64,000 bases of DNA from CAZDQL01 sp964507325 (GTDB lineage: Bacteria > Planctomycetota > UBA1135 > GCA-002686595): positions 1 to 64,000 of the forward strand of contig CAZDQL010000002.1 in NCBI GenBank assembly GCA_964507325.1. The letters run 5' to 3'. Within the stretch, counting starts at the first letter, position 1, and the number at the start of each line of letters is the position of its first letter. Shown here in pieces: positions 44,917 through 53,341 of the stretch. The notes under the pieces were generated by a model. It searched no databases. It was not told the origin of the DNA and saw nothing but the letters and a program-made list of their open reading frames with translations. The position numbers and the translations under genes are program-made.

Positions 44917-45046
44917 GGTTGGACGACAGCGGGTGATGGCCGGCGAGGAGGCGCCTCTGGCCGGCGGTCGTGAGAGGACCGGGCCAGAAGCGGGGATGGG
45001 CGGGAATGGGCGTGGGGGATCGCTCGTCCCAGGGTCGTCTTCCAGC

Positions 45047-45052
45047 TAGCCT
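45047..45052 (+). promoter_or_regulatory. Putative -10 element for the epimerase gene
   Basis: TAGCCT is followed by 7 nt and the ATG at 45060. There is no Shine-Dalgarno sequence, so a leaderless transcript is likely. Confidence 0.4.
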
Positions 45053-45059
45053 TCCCGAC

Positions 45060-46028
45060 ATGGCCCTCTACCTCGTAACTGGCGGCGCCGGCTTCATCGG
45101 CTCCCATCTCGCCACGGCCCTCGTGGGACGCGGGGATCGTGTGCGTGTGCTCGACGACCTCTCCAGCGGCCGGCGGGAGAACCTGGCCCACCTCGAGGTC
45201 GGTGATGCCGGATCGGGAGCTCCGGTCGAGCTCCTGGTGGGCGATCTGGCCGATCCCGCCGCCTGTGTCGCGGCGGTCGAGGGGGCCCGCGGGGTGTTCC
45301 ACGAGGCGGCCCAGGTCTCGGTCCCCGAGAGCGTGGCCGACCCGGAGCGCAGCTACGCCGTCAACGTCACCGGCACCCTGAGGCTGCTGGAGGCGGCCCG
45401 CGCGGCCGGGGTCGAGCGTCTGGTCTTCGCCGCCTCTTCGGCGGCCTACGGCGATGGCCCGGAGCTGCCCAAGACCGAGGATCTGCCCCTCAATCCCTGC
45501 TCCCCCTACGCCGCGGGGAAGGTCGCGGGAGAGCACCTCATGCGCGTCTGGGGCCAATGCTTCGGCCTGCGCACGGTCTGCCTGCGCTACTTCAACATCT
45601 TCGGCCCGCGCCAGGCGGACGACAGCCCCTACACGGGGGTGATCGCGATCTTCGCCCGCGCGCTGCTCCAGGGGAGCGTGCCGACGATCTTCGGTGACGG
45701 GGAGCAGACCCGCGATTTCACGTACATCGACAACGTTGTGGCCGCCAACCTGGCCGCGATCGAGGCCGACCTCGACGAGCCGGGGACGGTGATCAACGTC
45801 GGCACCGGCGACAGCATCACCCTGAACGACCTCTACCGCGAGATGGCGGCCCTGACCGGGGGGACCGAGATGCCGAACTACGCCCCCGAACGGACTGGGG
45901 ACGTGCGCCACAGCCGGGCCTCGGTGGAGCGCGCTCGCGGGCTCCTCCGCTACGCCCCTCGGGTCTCCTGGCGGGAGGGGCTGGCGACCACCGTCGACTG
46001 GTACCGCGCGAGCCTCGCAGGAACCTGA
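45060..46028 (+). CDS. NAD-dependent epimerase/dehydratase (UDP-glucose/UDP-GlcNAc 4-epimerase-like)
   Basis: This 322-residue short-chain dehydrogenase of the extended type acts on nucleotide sugars. The NAD-binding motif GGAGFIGSH is at residues 8-16. The catalytic pair is seen as FAASSAAYGD (Ser) and SPYAAGKVAGEH (Tyr-x3-Lys). RYFNIFGPRQADDSPYTGVI and GDGEQTRDFTYIDNVV are the typical substrate-side motifs of 4-epimerases and related 4,6-dehydratases of the galE group. Exact sugar cannot be assigned. I chose the ATG at 45060 because the Rossmann start begins there. The gene probably supplies surface polysaccharide synthesis. Confidence 0.9.
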   Translation: MALYLVTGGAGFIGSHLATALVGRGDRVRVLDDLSSGRRENLAHLEVGDAGSGAPVELLVGDLADPAACVAAVEGARGVFHEAAQVSVPESVADPERSYAVNVTGTLRLLEAARAAGVERLVFAASSAAYGDGPELPKTEDLPLNPCSPYAAGKVAGEHLMRVWGQCFGLRTVCLRYFNIFGPRQADDSPYTGVIAIFARALLQGSVPTIFGDGEQTRDFTYIDNVVAANLAAIEADLDEPGTVINVGTGDSITLNDLYREMAALTGGTEMPNYAPERTGDVRHSRASVERARGLLRYAPRVSWREGLATTVDWYRASLAGT

Positions 46029-46160
46029 GCGAGGACGTTTCGTTCTGAGGCGCGGCGCGAATAGTCCGACCTTGGCTTTCAGTTAAGGGTAAGTACCCGC
46101 CGAACGGCGGGGAGACCACGCGTGGGGCGTGGGCGAACACGGTTGGCTCAGGGGGCATTT

Positions 46161-46718
46161 GTGAGCCGGAGAGGAAGGGCCGCAGGACGGTCCGGCTTCA
46201 CTCTTATCGAAGTGATGGTCGCAGTGGTGCTGCTGACCATTGCGATGCTTGGCTTCTCGAAGGCCTTCGTCTCGAGCATGCTCGCGAGCGACACCGAGCG
46301 AGAGGTCCGGTTGGCGACCGAAACGGCCCGCGGGATCATGGAGAGCCTGGCCGGTGCGGAATTCGAGCAGGTCTTCCAGCTCTACAACGCCGACCCCCAG
46401 GACGATCCCGGGGGTGTCGGCACTGCACCCGGGCCGAGCTTCGACGTCGTAGGCCTGGATCCGCTGAGCGGCGACGAAGATGGCCAAGCGGGTGAGGTGC
46501 TGCTTCCCATCGTGGAAGACGTAGGCGGCTATCAGGTCCGCGAGGACCTCGACCTACCCGAGTTGGGCTTGCCGCGGGATCTCTCCGGAGACGGGATCGT
46601 CGATGACCAGGACCACTCGGCGGACTACGTGATCCTGCCGGTTCGCATCCGCGTCGAATGGGAAGGCAGCGGGGGCCCCGCGCAGGCCGAGTTCCACACC
46701 GTACTCATGGGGGTCTAG
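46161..46718 (+). CDS. Type IV pilin-like protein with prepilin cleavage motif (PilV-like)
   Basis: The product has 185 residues. The GTG at 46161, with GGGGG upstream, gives a short basic leader. It is followed by the class III signal SGFTLIEVMVAVVLLTIAML, with prepilin peptidase cutting after Gly and the Glu at +5 in place. Beyond the hydrophobic helix the globular part is acidic and contains DPQDDPGGVGT and DLSGDGIVDDQDHSADYV, the latter like a Ca-binding loop. It begins a cluster of pilin-like genes. An upstream GTG at 46122 is an alternative start. The 132-bp gap before it holds a 7-bp hairpin at about 46097-46112. Confidence 0.85.
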   Translation: MSRRGRAAGRSGFTLIEVMVAVVLLTIAMLGFSKAFVSSMLASDTEREVRLATETARGIMESLAGAEFEQVFQLYNADPQDDPGGVGTAPGPSFDVVGLDPLSGDEDGQAGEVLLPIVEDVGGYQVREDLDLPELGLPRDLSGDGIVDDQDHSADYVILPVRIRVEWEGSGGPAQAEFHTVLMGV

Positions 46719-46721
46719 GAG

Positions 46722-47363
46722 CTGACCAGTCATCGCAAAGCAGGCTTCACCATGCTGGAGGTGGTCATCGCGGCCGCCCTCCTCTGCATGGCTCTCGCCA
46801 GCGCAGCCATGGTTTCCCAGACGGGAAGCGGTGCGTATCGAACCAACCAGGCGATCGGGGCCCTGGAGCAGACCTTGCACCGAGCGCTGGAGCAGGCCTC
46901 CGGTCAAATCGCGGCCACCGGGATCGATCACCTGGAGCCAGATCCGCTGGAGGGACTGGCCTACGGAGACCTGCAGCTTCAGCCCGTCGTCGACTACACG
47001 GAGGCGGGGCCAGTGCTCGGACCGACCAACCAGCTCCTGACCCAGATGGAGGCCGGTGAGCTGGCAGACGGAGTGGACAACGACGGGGATGGGCTGGTCG
47101 ACGAGCGCGACCTGCTGCTCATTCGAGATGTCGGCGGTCCCAACGAGAAACGAGTGGTGCTCTGCCACGGCGTACTCGAGTACCTGGAGGGTGAGACCTT
47201 CGACGGGACGGACGAGAACGACAATCAGCTCGAGGACGAACCAGGCTTTCACCTCGAGCGCAACGGGAATGTGATCACGCTGCGACTCTCCGTCGGGCAC
47301 CAGGACCCTCGTGGGGAGGTCATGGTGCGCACCGCCGAGATGAGCGTGAGAATGCGGAACTGA
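46722..47363 (+). CDS. Type IV pilin-like minor pilin (PilW-like), start codon unusual
   Basis: The product has about 203-213 residues. The prepilin motif reads KAGFTMLEVVIAAALLCMALA, but it lies upstream of the only ATG at 46752. In frame, the codons between the previous stop (46716-46718) and that ATG include no ATG, GTG or TTG. The only near-standard start is CTG at 46722, directly after an AGGAG, giving a leader of about 7 residues. Starting at 46752 would lose the Gly-Phe cleavage site. Initiation at CTG is therefore suggested. The globular part includes GVDNDGDGLVDERDLLL, a Ca-binding-like loop. Confidence 0.75.
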   Translation: MTSHRKAGFTMLEVVIAAALLCMALASAAMVSQTGSGAYRTNQAIGALEQTLHRALEQASGQIAATGIDHLEPDPLEGLAYGDLQLQPVVDYTEAGPVLGPTNQLLTQMEAGELADGVDNDGDGLVDERDLLLIRDVGGPNEKRVVLCHGVLEYLEGETFDGTDENDNQLEDEPGFHLERNGNVITLRLSVGHQDPRGEVMVRTAEMSVRMRN

Positions 47364-47384
47364 AGGATTTGGGGGACTGACGGC

Positions 47385-48660
47385 TTGAACAAGTACGGTT
47401 TGAAACGAGGGGGCTGCGCACGTAGAGGCGCGGCCGTGGTGACGGTGATGGTCGCGGTCGGGGCCTTGTGCACCCTATCGATGGCAATCCTCAGCAGCGT
47501 GGCCTCTACTCACCGGCTGAACCACTCCACCAAGAACGAGGTGGGCGCCCGCTACCTGGCCGAGGCCGGGCTGGCCGAGGCGGTTCACGATCTGCGTCTC
47601 GAGGGCAGTGGCAACCTGGGTTCCAATGGCGAGCGGGTCGAGTACGGCGGCGGGGACTTCTGGGTCGAGTGCACGGATCTCGGCGGGGGTCTCATGTCCT
47701 TGATCGCGACGGGCGTGCAGGGGCGCTCGGCTGCTCGGGTGGAGCTGGTCGTGCAGACCCAGGCCGACGGCCTCTTCTCCTGGGGTGCCTTTGGCGACGA
47801 GGGGCTGGCCATGTCGAGCAACGCCCACGTCGACAGCTACGACTCACGTTTGGGCTCCTACGCCGATCAGCAGGTCAACGGCAACGGCAACGACGCCTGG
47901 GCCAATGACGAAGGCAACGTCGGCAGCAACACGGACATCCTTCTGCTGCAGAACGCGTCCGTAATGGGCAACGCCGTGCCCGGGCCTTCCGGGACCGCCA
48001 CGGTGATGGGCAACGCCGTGGTCAGCGGCACGACCACGCCCGCCTCCGACCAGGTGGACATGCCGGAGATCGAGCTGCCCACCACCGTCTCGAGTGGACC
48101 GCTGACGATCTCCTCGAACGGCTCCCAGACCCTCGGGGCGGGAGAGCACGCCTTCGACGCCTTCCTGATGGAGACTGGAGGCACGTTGACCATCGAGGGC
48201 CCGGCCACCGTGGTCTTCCAGTCCGTCGAAATGAAGTCGAACAGCGAGCTCGTCATCGAAGCGACGGGGGGGGGCGGTCGAGATCTACGTCATCGACGAT
48301 TTCGTCATGAGCTCGAATACCATGCTCGCCTCGACGACCAAGTCGCCATCGGACGTGAGGCTGAACCTCCTCAGCGACAACGTGATCAACCCCGATGAGG
48401 AGGTCGACCTCGACGACGTGGACTTCGAATCGAACGCGGAGCTCCACGGAGTGGTCTACGCTCCCAACGCTCACGTCGAGATCGACTCTAACTTCCAGCT
48501 CTTCGGGTCGCTCGTCGCGCGGTCCGTCCGCTTGAGCTCGTGGTCCAGGATTCACTTCGACGAGGCTCTGCGCGAGGTGGATGGTGACGAGTCCGAATCC
48601 GGATTCACCCGTCTGACCTGGCGCGAACGACCCGTCTCCGCCGCAGAGATTCAGTGGTGA
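47385..48660 (+). pseudogene. PilX-like pilus/secretion protein gene, frameshifted in a 9-G run
   Basis: Two open frames belong to one gene. The first (TTG at 47385) begins MNKYGLKRGGCARRGAAVVTVMVAVGALCTL, a PilX-like N-terminus without the classical cleavage motif. It continues to the G run at 48266-48274, after which the frame loses sense. Reading the next frame resumes AVEIYVIDDFVMSSNTMLAS without a gap and ends at 48660. Eight G instead of nine would make one protein of about 424 residues with a beta-helix-like C-terminus (ISSNGSQTLGAGEHAF; ELHGVVYAPNAHVEIDSN). Causes are a sequencing indel, phase variation, slippage, or a true inactivation. It lies in the pilin operon. Confidence 0.8.
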
Positions 48661-49961
48661 TGCGGCAGGCGCTCGCCTTTCTGCTCGCCGCCACCTCCGG
48701 CGTAGCGAGCCCGATTCCTCAGGTGAGAGAGCCCACGCCGGCCCTGGCGAGGTGCGTGCGTCTCCTGCGGGACTCCCGTCTGCCGGACGCGATCCCGACC
48801 GAGGAGCTGGTGCGTCGTCTGCAGCAGGACGTCAACGCAGCCCTACCCGAACTGATCGATCTGATGGTCGCCGGCCGAGTCCCCGCACTCGAGGCGGACG
48901 AGAAGCCGCAGACCCTGTCGGTCCCCCAACGGGACCATCTGCTCGCGGCCCTCGCCACCCTGCCGAGCGCGGCTCTGTCGGCTCAATCGGAACGACTGCT
49001 GGAGGCTGAGTCTCCAGAGGTCGGTGCCCGTGCGGTGGCCTCGCGACTACTGGCTCTCGGTGGGCGAGCGGAGGATCTCACGCAGGTGATTGCCTTGGCC
49101 ACCCCGGATGCGGTGATGCCCCTCGAACCCCGCTGTGAGGATGCACTCGAGTGGTCGGTGGAGGCGCTCTTGGAGAAGGACCCGGAGGCGACCCGCCGGC
49201 TGCTACTCCACCGGGGGAGCGGCTTGACTCCGCCCACGCTGCCGCCGGTGATGCGCGCTTTGGCGGATGACGGTGACCCGGCCGGGCTCGAGGTGCTGCT
49301 CGGGTTCGCTCGACGCCATCCGAACCAACGACTGGAGGTGTTCGCCCAGGCCCGACGGTTGGGCGGGAGCGGGGACCGCGACGTGGACCTGGCCTTCGCC
49401 AGGCTGCTGCGGGAGCACCTCGATCCGGACCAGTCGAACCTGGCCAGGGCCGCGATCCTGGTCCTGGGCGAGCTCGACGATCCCGAATGCGCCCTGACCC
49501 TGATCGGGCTCCTGGAGGATCCCAGGGTCGCCGCTGAGGCCCACTGGGCCCTGTGCGAGATCACGGGCCTGCGGCTCGTAGCCGACCCCGCCCGGTGGTG
49601 GTGTTGGTACGAGGAGGAGCAGCGCTTCTTCGCCCTGTACTACGCCGAGTGCCTGGGGGACCTCCACGGCCGCCACGGCGGCCGCGCAGTCGCTGCCATC
49701 CGGGAGCTGTCCCGCCACCGTCTACGGCGGCACGAGGTGGCCGAAGAACTGGCCGCAGCGCTGCACGCCGCTCCGCCGACCCGCCGGCGCTTGCTGTGCA
49801 ACGCCCTCGAGGCGCTGGGATCCGGCCGGGCCGTCCCGGCTCTGACAGAGGCCCTCGGGGATCCCGATCCCGTGGTCGTGGCAGCGGCGCGGCGGGCCCT
49901 GAGCACCTTGACCGGGTGCGATCCCTCCCTCGCCAGCACGCCGCCCCCCGATCCGGAGTAG
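48660..49961 (+). CDS. HEAT-repeat protein with signal peptide
   Basis: The product has 433 residues. The ATG at 48660 overlaps the preceding stop (TGATG), so translation is coupled. The start MRQALAFLLAATSGVAS is a signal peptide. The remainder is an alpha-helical solenoid with HEAT-like units, for example ARAAILVLGELDDPECALTLIGLLED and ALHAAPPTRRRLLCNALEALGSGRAVPALTEALGDPDPVVVAAARRALS, cut at the C-terminus by GCDPSLASTP. HEAT proteins bind partners; in planctomycetes they are abundant. Its location suggests work with the pilin-like proteins at the envelope. The function is unproven. Confidence 0.75.
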   Translation: MRQALAFLLAATSGVASPIPQVREPTPALARCVRLLRDSRLPDAIPTEELVRRLQQDVNAALPELIDLMVAGRVPALEADEKPQTLSVPQRDHLLAALATLPSAALSAQSERLLEAESPEVGARAVASRLLALGGRAEDLTQVIALATPDAVMPLEPRCEDALEWSVEALLEKDPEATRRLLLHRGSGLTPPTLPPVMRALADDGDPAGLEVLLGFARRHPNQRLEVFAQARRLGGSGDRDVDLAFARLLREHLDPDQSNLARAAILVLGELDDPECALTLIGLLEDPRVAAEAHWALCEITGLRLVADPARWWCWYEEEQRFFALYYAECLGDLHGRHGGRAVAAIRELSRHRLRRHEVAEELAAALHAAPPTRRRLLCNALEALGSGRAVPALTEALGDPDPVVVAAARRALSTLTGCDPSLASTPPPDPE

Positions 49962-50385
49962 GCCCGGGTCGTCGCCCCGTCCCCCAATCGGATCGCCAGG
50001 AGATGCCTGCCGCATCTGGGCGCTGGAGCGGATCGCCGACCCCTCGCGTCGCGAGCCTCGCCCAGACCTGATTCCGAGCGGTCGGGTCGTACGGGTGGTC
50101 GTTGTTGGGTGGTTCCTTCGCAGTCTGTCGGGGCTGCCACCCCGACGATATCCCCGCCTCAATGGGGGAGACAGGTTCTCGCCAGGGGACTAGAGTACGG
50201 CCCTTCGCTTGGCGCGACGCTGGACCGGCTGACCGGCCTCGCGTTCCGCGCGGGGCATGCGCTCCCCGACCGCCTACCCGATCGGGGGCCGGTCAAACCA
50301 GAGCAACACGCGGCGAGACGCCTCGGAGGGGCGTGCCCGATCATCGAGTCCCGAGAGGACACCAAGGAAGCACAAGGAGTTTGAA
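49962..50385. other. 424-bp intergenic region before the PEP carboxykinase gene
   Basis: No gene is supported. A 7-bp hairpin (GTCGGGG/CCCCGAC, near 50121-50142) without T tract follows the HEAT gene. CGGATCGCC is repeated near 49991 and 50031. A TAGAGT hexamer near 50191 could be a -10 box with a leader of about 190 nt, long enough for regulation, but I recognise no riboswitch. Confidence 0.4.
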
Positions 50386-52356
50386 GTGCTGGAACTGAAC
50401 AAGGGTGTAGACATCCTCAGCGACATCGGCGGGATCAAGACCATCGACGATGCCAGAGGCGTCTTCCGCGAAACCATGGACGCGGCGAACCTCGCGAAGA
50501 TCGAGAAGATCAAGAACGAGGAGGCGCTGATCAAGATCGCCAATGCCATCGCCATCGGCAAGCCGAAGGACGTCTTCGTCAACTCCGGCTCGGCGGAAGA
50601 TCTGGCGTTCGTCCGCAAGCTGAGCATCGACAAGGGCGAGGAAGCCCCGCTGGCCATGGACGGCCACACGATCCACTACGACCTCACCAAGGAGCAGGCG
50701 CGCATCGTCGACCGGACCTTCTACATCGTGAACCCGGACGAGAAGATCAGCGTCCTGGCCAAGAAGATCCTGCGCGACGACGCCCACGAGTACATCAAGG
50801 ACAAGTTCCTGGGGGTCATGGAGGGCAAGACCTGCATGGTCGGCTTCTTCAACCGCGGTCCCGCGGGCGCCAAAGCCGCCATCCCGGCCCTGGAGATCTC
50901 CTCCTCGACCTACGTGATGCACAGCGGTGATCTCCTCTACCGCAACGTCTACGACACGTTCGACGCCGAGATCGAGCGCTATGGGAAGTTCCTGACGAAC
51001 GTCCACAGCGAGGGGCTGAACCGGGACGAGGACCTGCCGAACGCGCGCGTCTTCATGGACCGCAGCCACCTGACGACCTTCTCGATGTTCTGCACCTACG
51101 CGGGCAACACCCTGCTGCTCAAGAAGGGCAACCACCGCTTCTGCGTGGACCTCGCGACCTACTTCAAGCGGGGCGAGGAGCTCTCCGAGCACATGTTCCT
51201 GACCGGCATGAAGGGCCCCGGAGGGCGCCTGACATTCTTCGCCGGAGCGGCCCCCAGCGGTTGCGGCAAGACCACCACCGCCATGGCCGGAACCGACTTC
51301 GTCGGCGACGACCTGGCGCAGATCTGGATCGCCCAGGACGGCACCGCTCGGGCCATCAACCCCGAACAGGGCATCTTCGGCATCGTGGAGGACGTCAACA
51401 GCGAGGGCGACCCCTACCTGATGAAGTGCCTGCGCGAGCCGGGCACCGAGGTCATCTGGTCGAACGTCCTGATCGACGACGAGAAGAAGCCGCACTGGGT
51501 CGGCAACGGCGAGTCGCACCCCGACAAGGGGTTCAACTTCCAGGGCGAGTGGTTCGCGGGCAAGAAGGACGCGGACGGCAAGGAGATCCCGATCTCGCAC
51601 CCCAACGCCCGCTGCACCCTGCGCTGCTCGTCGATCGCGAACTACAACACCGAGTGGGGGGAGAACCCCGACGGCGTGCCGGTCAAGGTCGTCACCTACA
51701 GCGGTCGCGACGCCGACACCATGCCGCCCGTGTGGGTCGCTCCGAACCCCGATCACGGCGTGGTCATCGGCGCCTCGATCGTCTCGCAAGCCACGGCCAC
51801 CGAGGTCGGCGCCACTGGCGTCAAGCGCGCGCCCTGGGCGAACGCTCCCTTCATCCCCGGCGCCCTGGCGGACTACATGGGCTCCCAGTTCGAGTTCTTC
51901 AACAGCTCGAGACTGTCGCAGGAGGGTCGACCGATCTTGGCTGGCCTCAACTACTTCCTCACCCACCAGGCGCGCGGCGGCAACGGCACGGGTCTGCTCG
52001 GTGAGAAGCGCGACGTGAAGGCCTGGCTCTCCTGGCTCGAACGCTTCTCCCACGGAGAGGTCGAGGGCATCCTCACGCCGATCGGCTACCTGCCGAAGTA
52101 CGAGGACCTGAAGGCGCTCTTCGACGAGGTGATCGGCAAGGCGTATCCGCGCGAGCTGTACGACATGCAGTTCTCGCTCTACATCGACAACATCGTCGCG
52201 CGCATCGATCTGCAGAACGAAGCCTACGGCAAGGAAGAGAACGTGCCGCCCAGGCTCTTCGAGGTCTACGCCGAGCAGAAGAAGGGCCTCTTGGAGCTCA
52301 AGGAGAAGTTCGGCGCGATCGTCACGCCCGATCAGCTGATCGCGGCCGCCGTCTAG
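50386..52356 (+). CDS. pckG: Phosphoenolpyruvate carboxykinase, GTP-type
   Basis: This 656-residue enzyme converts oxaloacetate and GTP to PEP, GDP and CO2, the entry to gluconeogenesis. AAGGAG lies 6 nt before the GTG at 50386 (VLELNKGVDIL). The P-loop is GAAPSGCGKTTTAM, a variant of the PSACGKT of classic GTP enzymes. Other family motifs are FVGDDLAQIW (Asp-Asp metal site), RAINPEQGIFGIVEDVN and the C-terminal RFSHGEVEGILTPIGYLP. It is somewhat longer than the usual 590-620 residues and belongs to a divergent branch. The 424-bp upstream region gives room for control. The function call is firm; nucleotide preference is from family resemblance. Confidence 0.93.
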   Translation: MLELNKGVDILSDIGGIKTIDDARGVFRETMDAANLAKIEKIKNEEALIKIANAIAIGKPKDVFVNSGSAEDLAFVRKLSIDKGEEAPLAMDGHTIHYDLTKEQARIVDRTFYIVNPDEKISVLAKKILRDDAHEYIKDKFLGVMEGKTCMVGFFNRGPAGAKAAIPALEISSSTYVMHSGDLLYRNVYDTFDAEIERYGKFLTNVHSEGLNRDEDLPNARVFMDRSHLTTFSMFCTYAGNTLLLKKGNHRFCVDLATYFKRGEELSEHMFLTGMKGPGGRLTFFAGAAPSGCGKTTTAMAGTDFVGDDLAQIWIAQDGTARAINPEQGIFGIVEDVNSEGDPYLMKCLREPGTEVIWSNVLIDDEKKPHWVGNGESHPDKGFNFQGEWFAGKKDADGKEIPISHPNARCTLRCSSIANYNTEWGENPDGVPVKVVTYSGRDADTMPPVWVAPNPDHGVVIGASIVSQATATEVGATGVKRAPWANAPFIPGALADYMGSQFEFFNSSRLSQEGRPILAGLNYFLTHQARGGNGTGLLGEKRDVKAWLSWLERFSHGEVEGILTPIGYLPKYEDLKALFDEVIGKAYPRELYDMQFSLYIDNIVARIDLQNEAYGKEENVPPRLFEVYAEQKKGLLELKEKFGAIVTPDQLIAAAV

Positions 52357-52472
52357 CGCGACCCGCCGCACGGTGAATCCAGAGCCGTCCCCGCCTCGGC
52401 CGGGGCGGCGCGAGGGACACCCGGCGCCCCCCACTCCACCCCCCAACGGTGTCGGCGACCGCCATCCTGGAC

Positions 52473-52478
52473 TACCAT
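52473..52478 (+). promoter_or_regulatory. Putative -10 element for the TPR gene
   Basis: TACCAT is followed by 6 nt and the ATG at 52485, supporting that start over an upstream in-frame GTG at 52449. Confidence 0.4.
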
Positions 52479-52484
52479 TCCGCC

Positions 52485-52907
52485 ATGACGGACAGGAACG
52501 AGACCGCCCAGGCCCACTACCTGGAGGCGATGCGACTCTACGGCGAGGGGGACAACTCGGGGGCGGTCGCGGTATTCGAGGCGGCGCTCGAGCACGAGCC
52601 CGACTGGACCGAAGCCCTGCACGGGCTGGCGATGGCGCTGATGCACTCCGGCGAGCTGGACCGCGCCGTGGAGGTCGGGCTGCGGATCGTGGAGCTCGAC
52701 CCCGACGACCCCTTCGCCCACACCAGCCTGTCGATCTTCTACCAGCGCAGGGCCGCCGCGGCGGAGCAAGCCGGAAACGCCGACGAGGCGCGCGCCAACA
52801 TCGCCCTCGCCGAAGAGGAGGGAGCCCAGGCGCGCATGCTCTCCTGGCAAGAGGAGCTGAAGACCAACCCCGGCGCTCCCCCGCCCATGCCTCCCCCGAC
52901 GTCCTAG
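52485..52907 (+). CDS. Small TPR-repeat protein
   Basis: The product has 140 residues. Two to three tetratricopeptide repeats are visible: AQAHYLEAMRLYGEGDNSGAVAVFEAALEHEPD, then TEALHGLAMALMHSGELDRAVEVGLRIVELDPDD, and a looser third ending in Ala/Glu-rich helix. A Pro-rich tail (APPPMPPPTS) ends the protein. No signal peptide, so it is cytoplasmic and probably binds a partner. It lies on the same strand as pckG 128 bp upstream and converges on the MIP18 gene 15 bp downstream. Confidence 0.8.
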   Translation: MTDRNETAQAHYLEAMRLYGEGDNSGAVAVFEAALEHEPDWTEALHGLAMALMHSGELDRAVEVGLRIVELDPDDPFAHTSLSIFYQRRAAAAEQAGNADEARANIALAEEEGAQARMLSWQEELKTNPGAPPPMPPPTS

Positions 52908-52922
52908 GCGGGGGCGGATCGC

Positions 52923-53237
52923 TCAGCGGACCGCGTCGTCCTCGATCCCCAGGATCTTGCGCCCCTCCGGGGAGATCATCTGCGGTCCCCACTGGGGCTC
53001 CCAGACGATCTCGATGCGGGTCTCGTCGAGGTCGGGGAGGGTGTTCAGGCGCTGCTTCATCATCTCCGGGATCTGACGCGCCATCGGGCAGGCCTGGGAG
53101 GTGAGGGTCATCTTGATCTTGGCGATCGACTCCTCGACCTCGACCTCGTAGACCAAGCCCAGGTCGACGATGTTGACCGGGATCTCGGGATCGTAGACCT
53201 GCTTGAGCTCGGCGTAGATGTCCTCGGTGGTGGGCAT
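52923..53237 (-). CDS. MIP18/DUF59-family iron-sulfur assembly factor (SufT/PaaD-like)
   Basis: The product has 104 residues of the metal-sulfur cluster assembly family. The signature is complete: VYDPEIPVNIVDLGLVYEVEV near residues 14-34, then VKMTLTS-like IKMTLTSQACPMARQIPEMM with its conserved Cys at about 50, and the end WEPQWGPQMISPEGRKILGI. These proteins help mature Fe-S proteins. It is divergent from a radical SAM gene, whose product needs a 4Fe-4S cluster; the 104-bp gap suggests possible joint control. This link is inferred from position. Confidence 0.9.
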   Translation of the reverse strand: MPTTEDIYAELKQVYDPEIPVNIVDLGLVYEVEVEESIAKIKMTLTSQACPMARQIPEMMKQRLNTLPDLDETRIEIVWEPQWGPQMISPEGRKILGIEDDAVR

Positions 53238-53329
53238 GTCGTAGCGGGGGTGGAGGTGGATCGGGGGGAAGTGCCGCTTCCCCGTGGCACGACTCTACCC
53301 CAATCGGGAGCACGGGCCCGGCCCACGGG

Positions 53330-53335
53330 TAGAAT
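53330..53335 (+). promoter_or_regulatory. Putative -10 element for the radical SAM gene
   Basis: TAGAAT is followed by exactly 6 nt and the GTG at 53342. This would place transcription start on the G of the GTG, as at the Lhr gene. Confidence 0.5.
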
Positions 53336-53341
53336 CCGGCC

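Noticed and set aside
46085..46135. Possible riboswitch or sigma-54 promoter before the pilin cluster
   Set aside because: A 7-bp hairpin is present, but no c-di-GMP riboswitch core and no GG-N10-GC spacing were found.
53262..53285. Hairpin (GGGGAAG/CTTCCCC) in the gap between the MIP18 and radical SAM genes as a terminator
   Set aside because: Both genes start here and diverge, so a terminator makes no sense; it may be an operator, but nothing further supports that.
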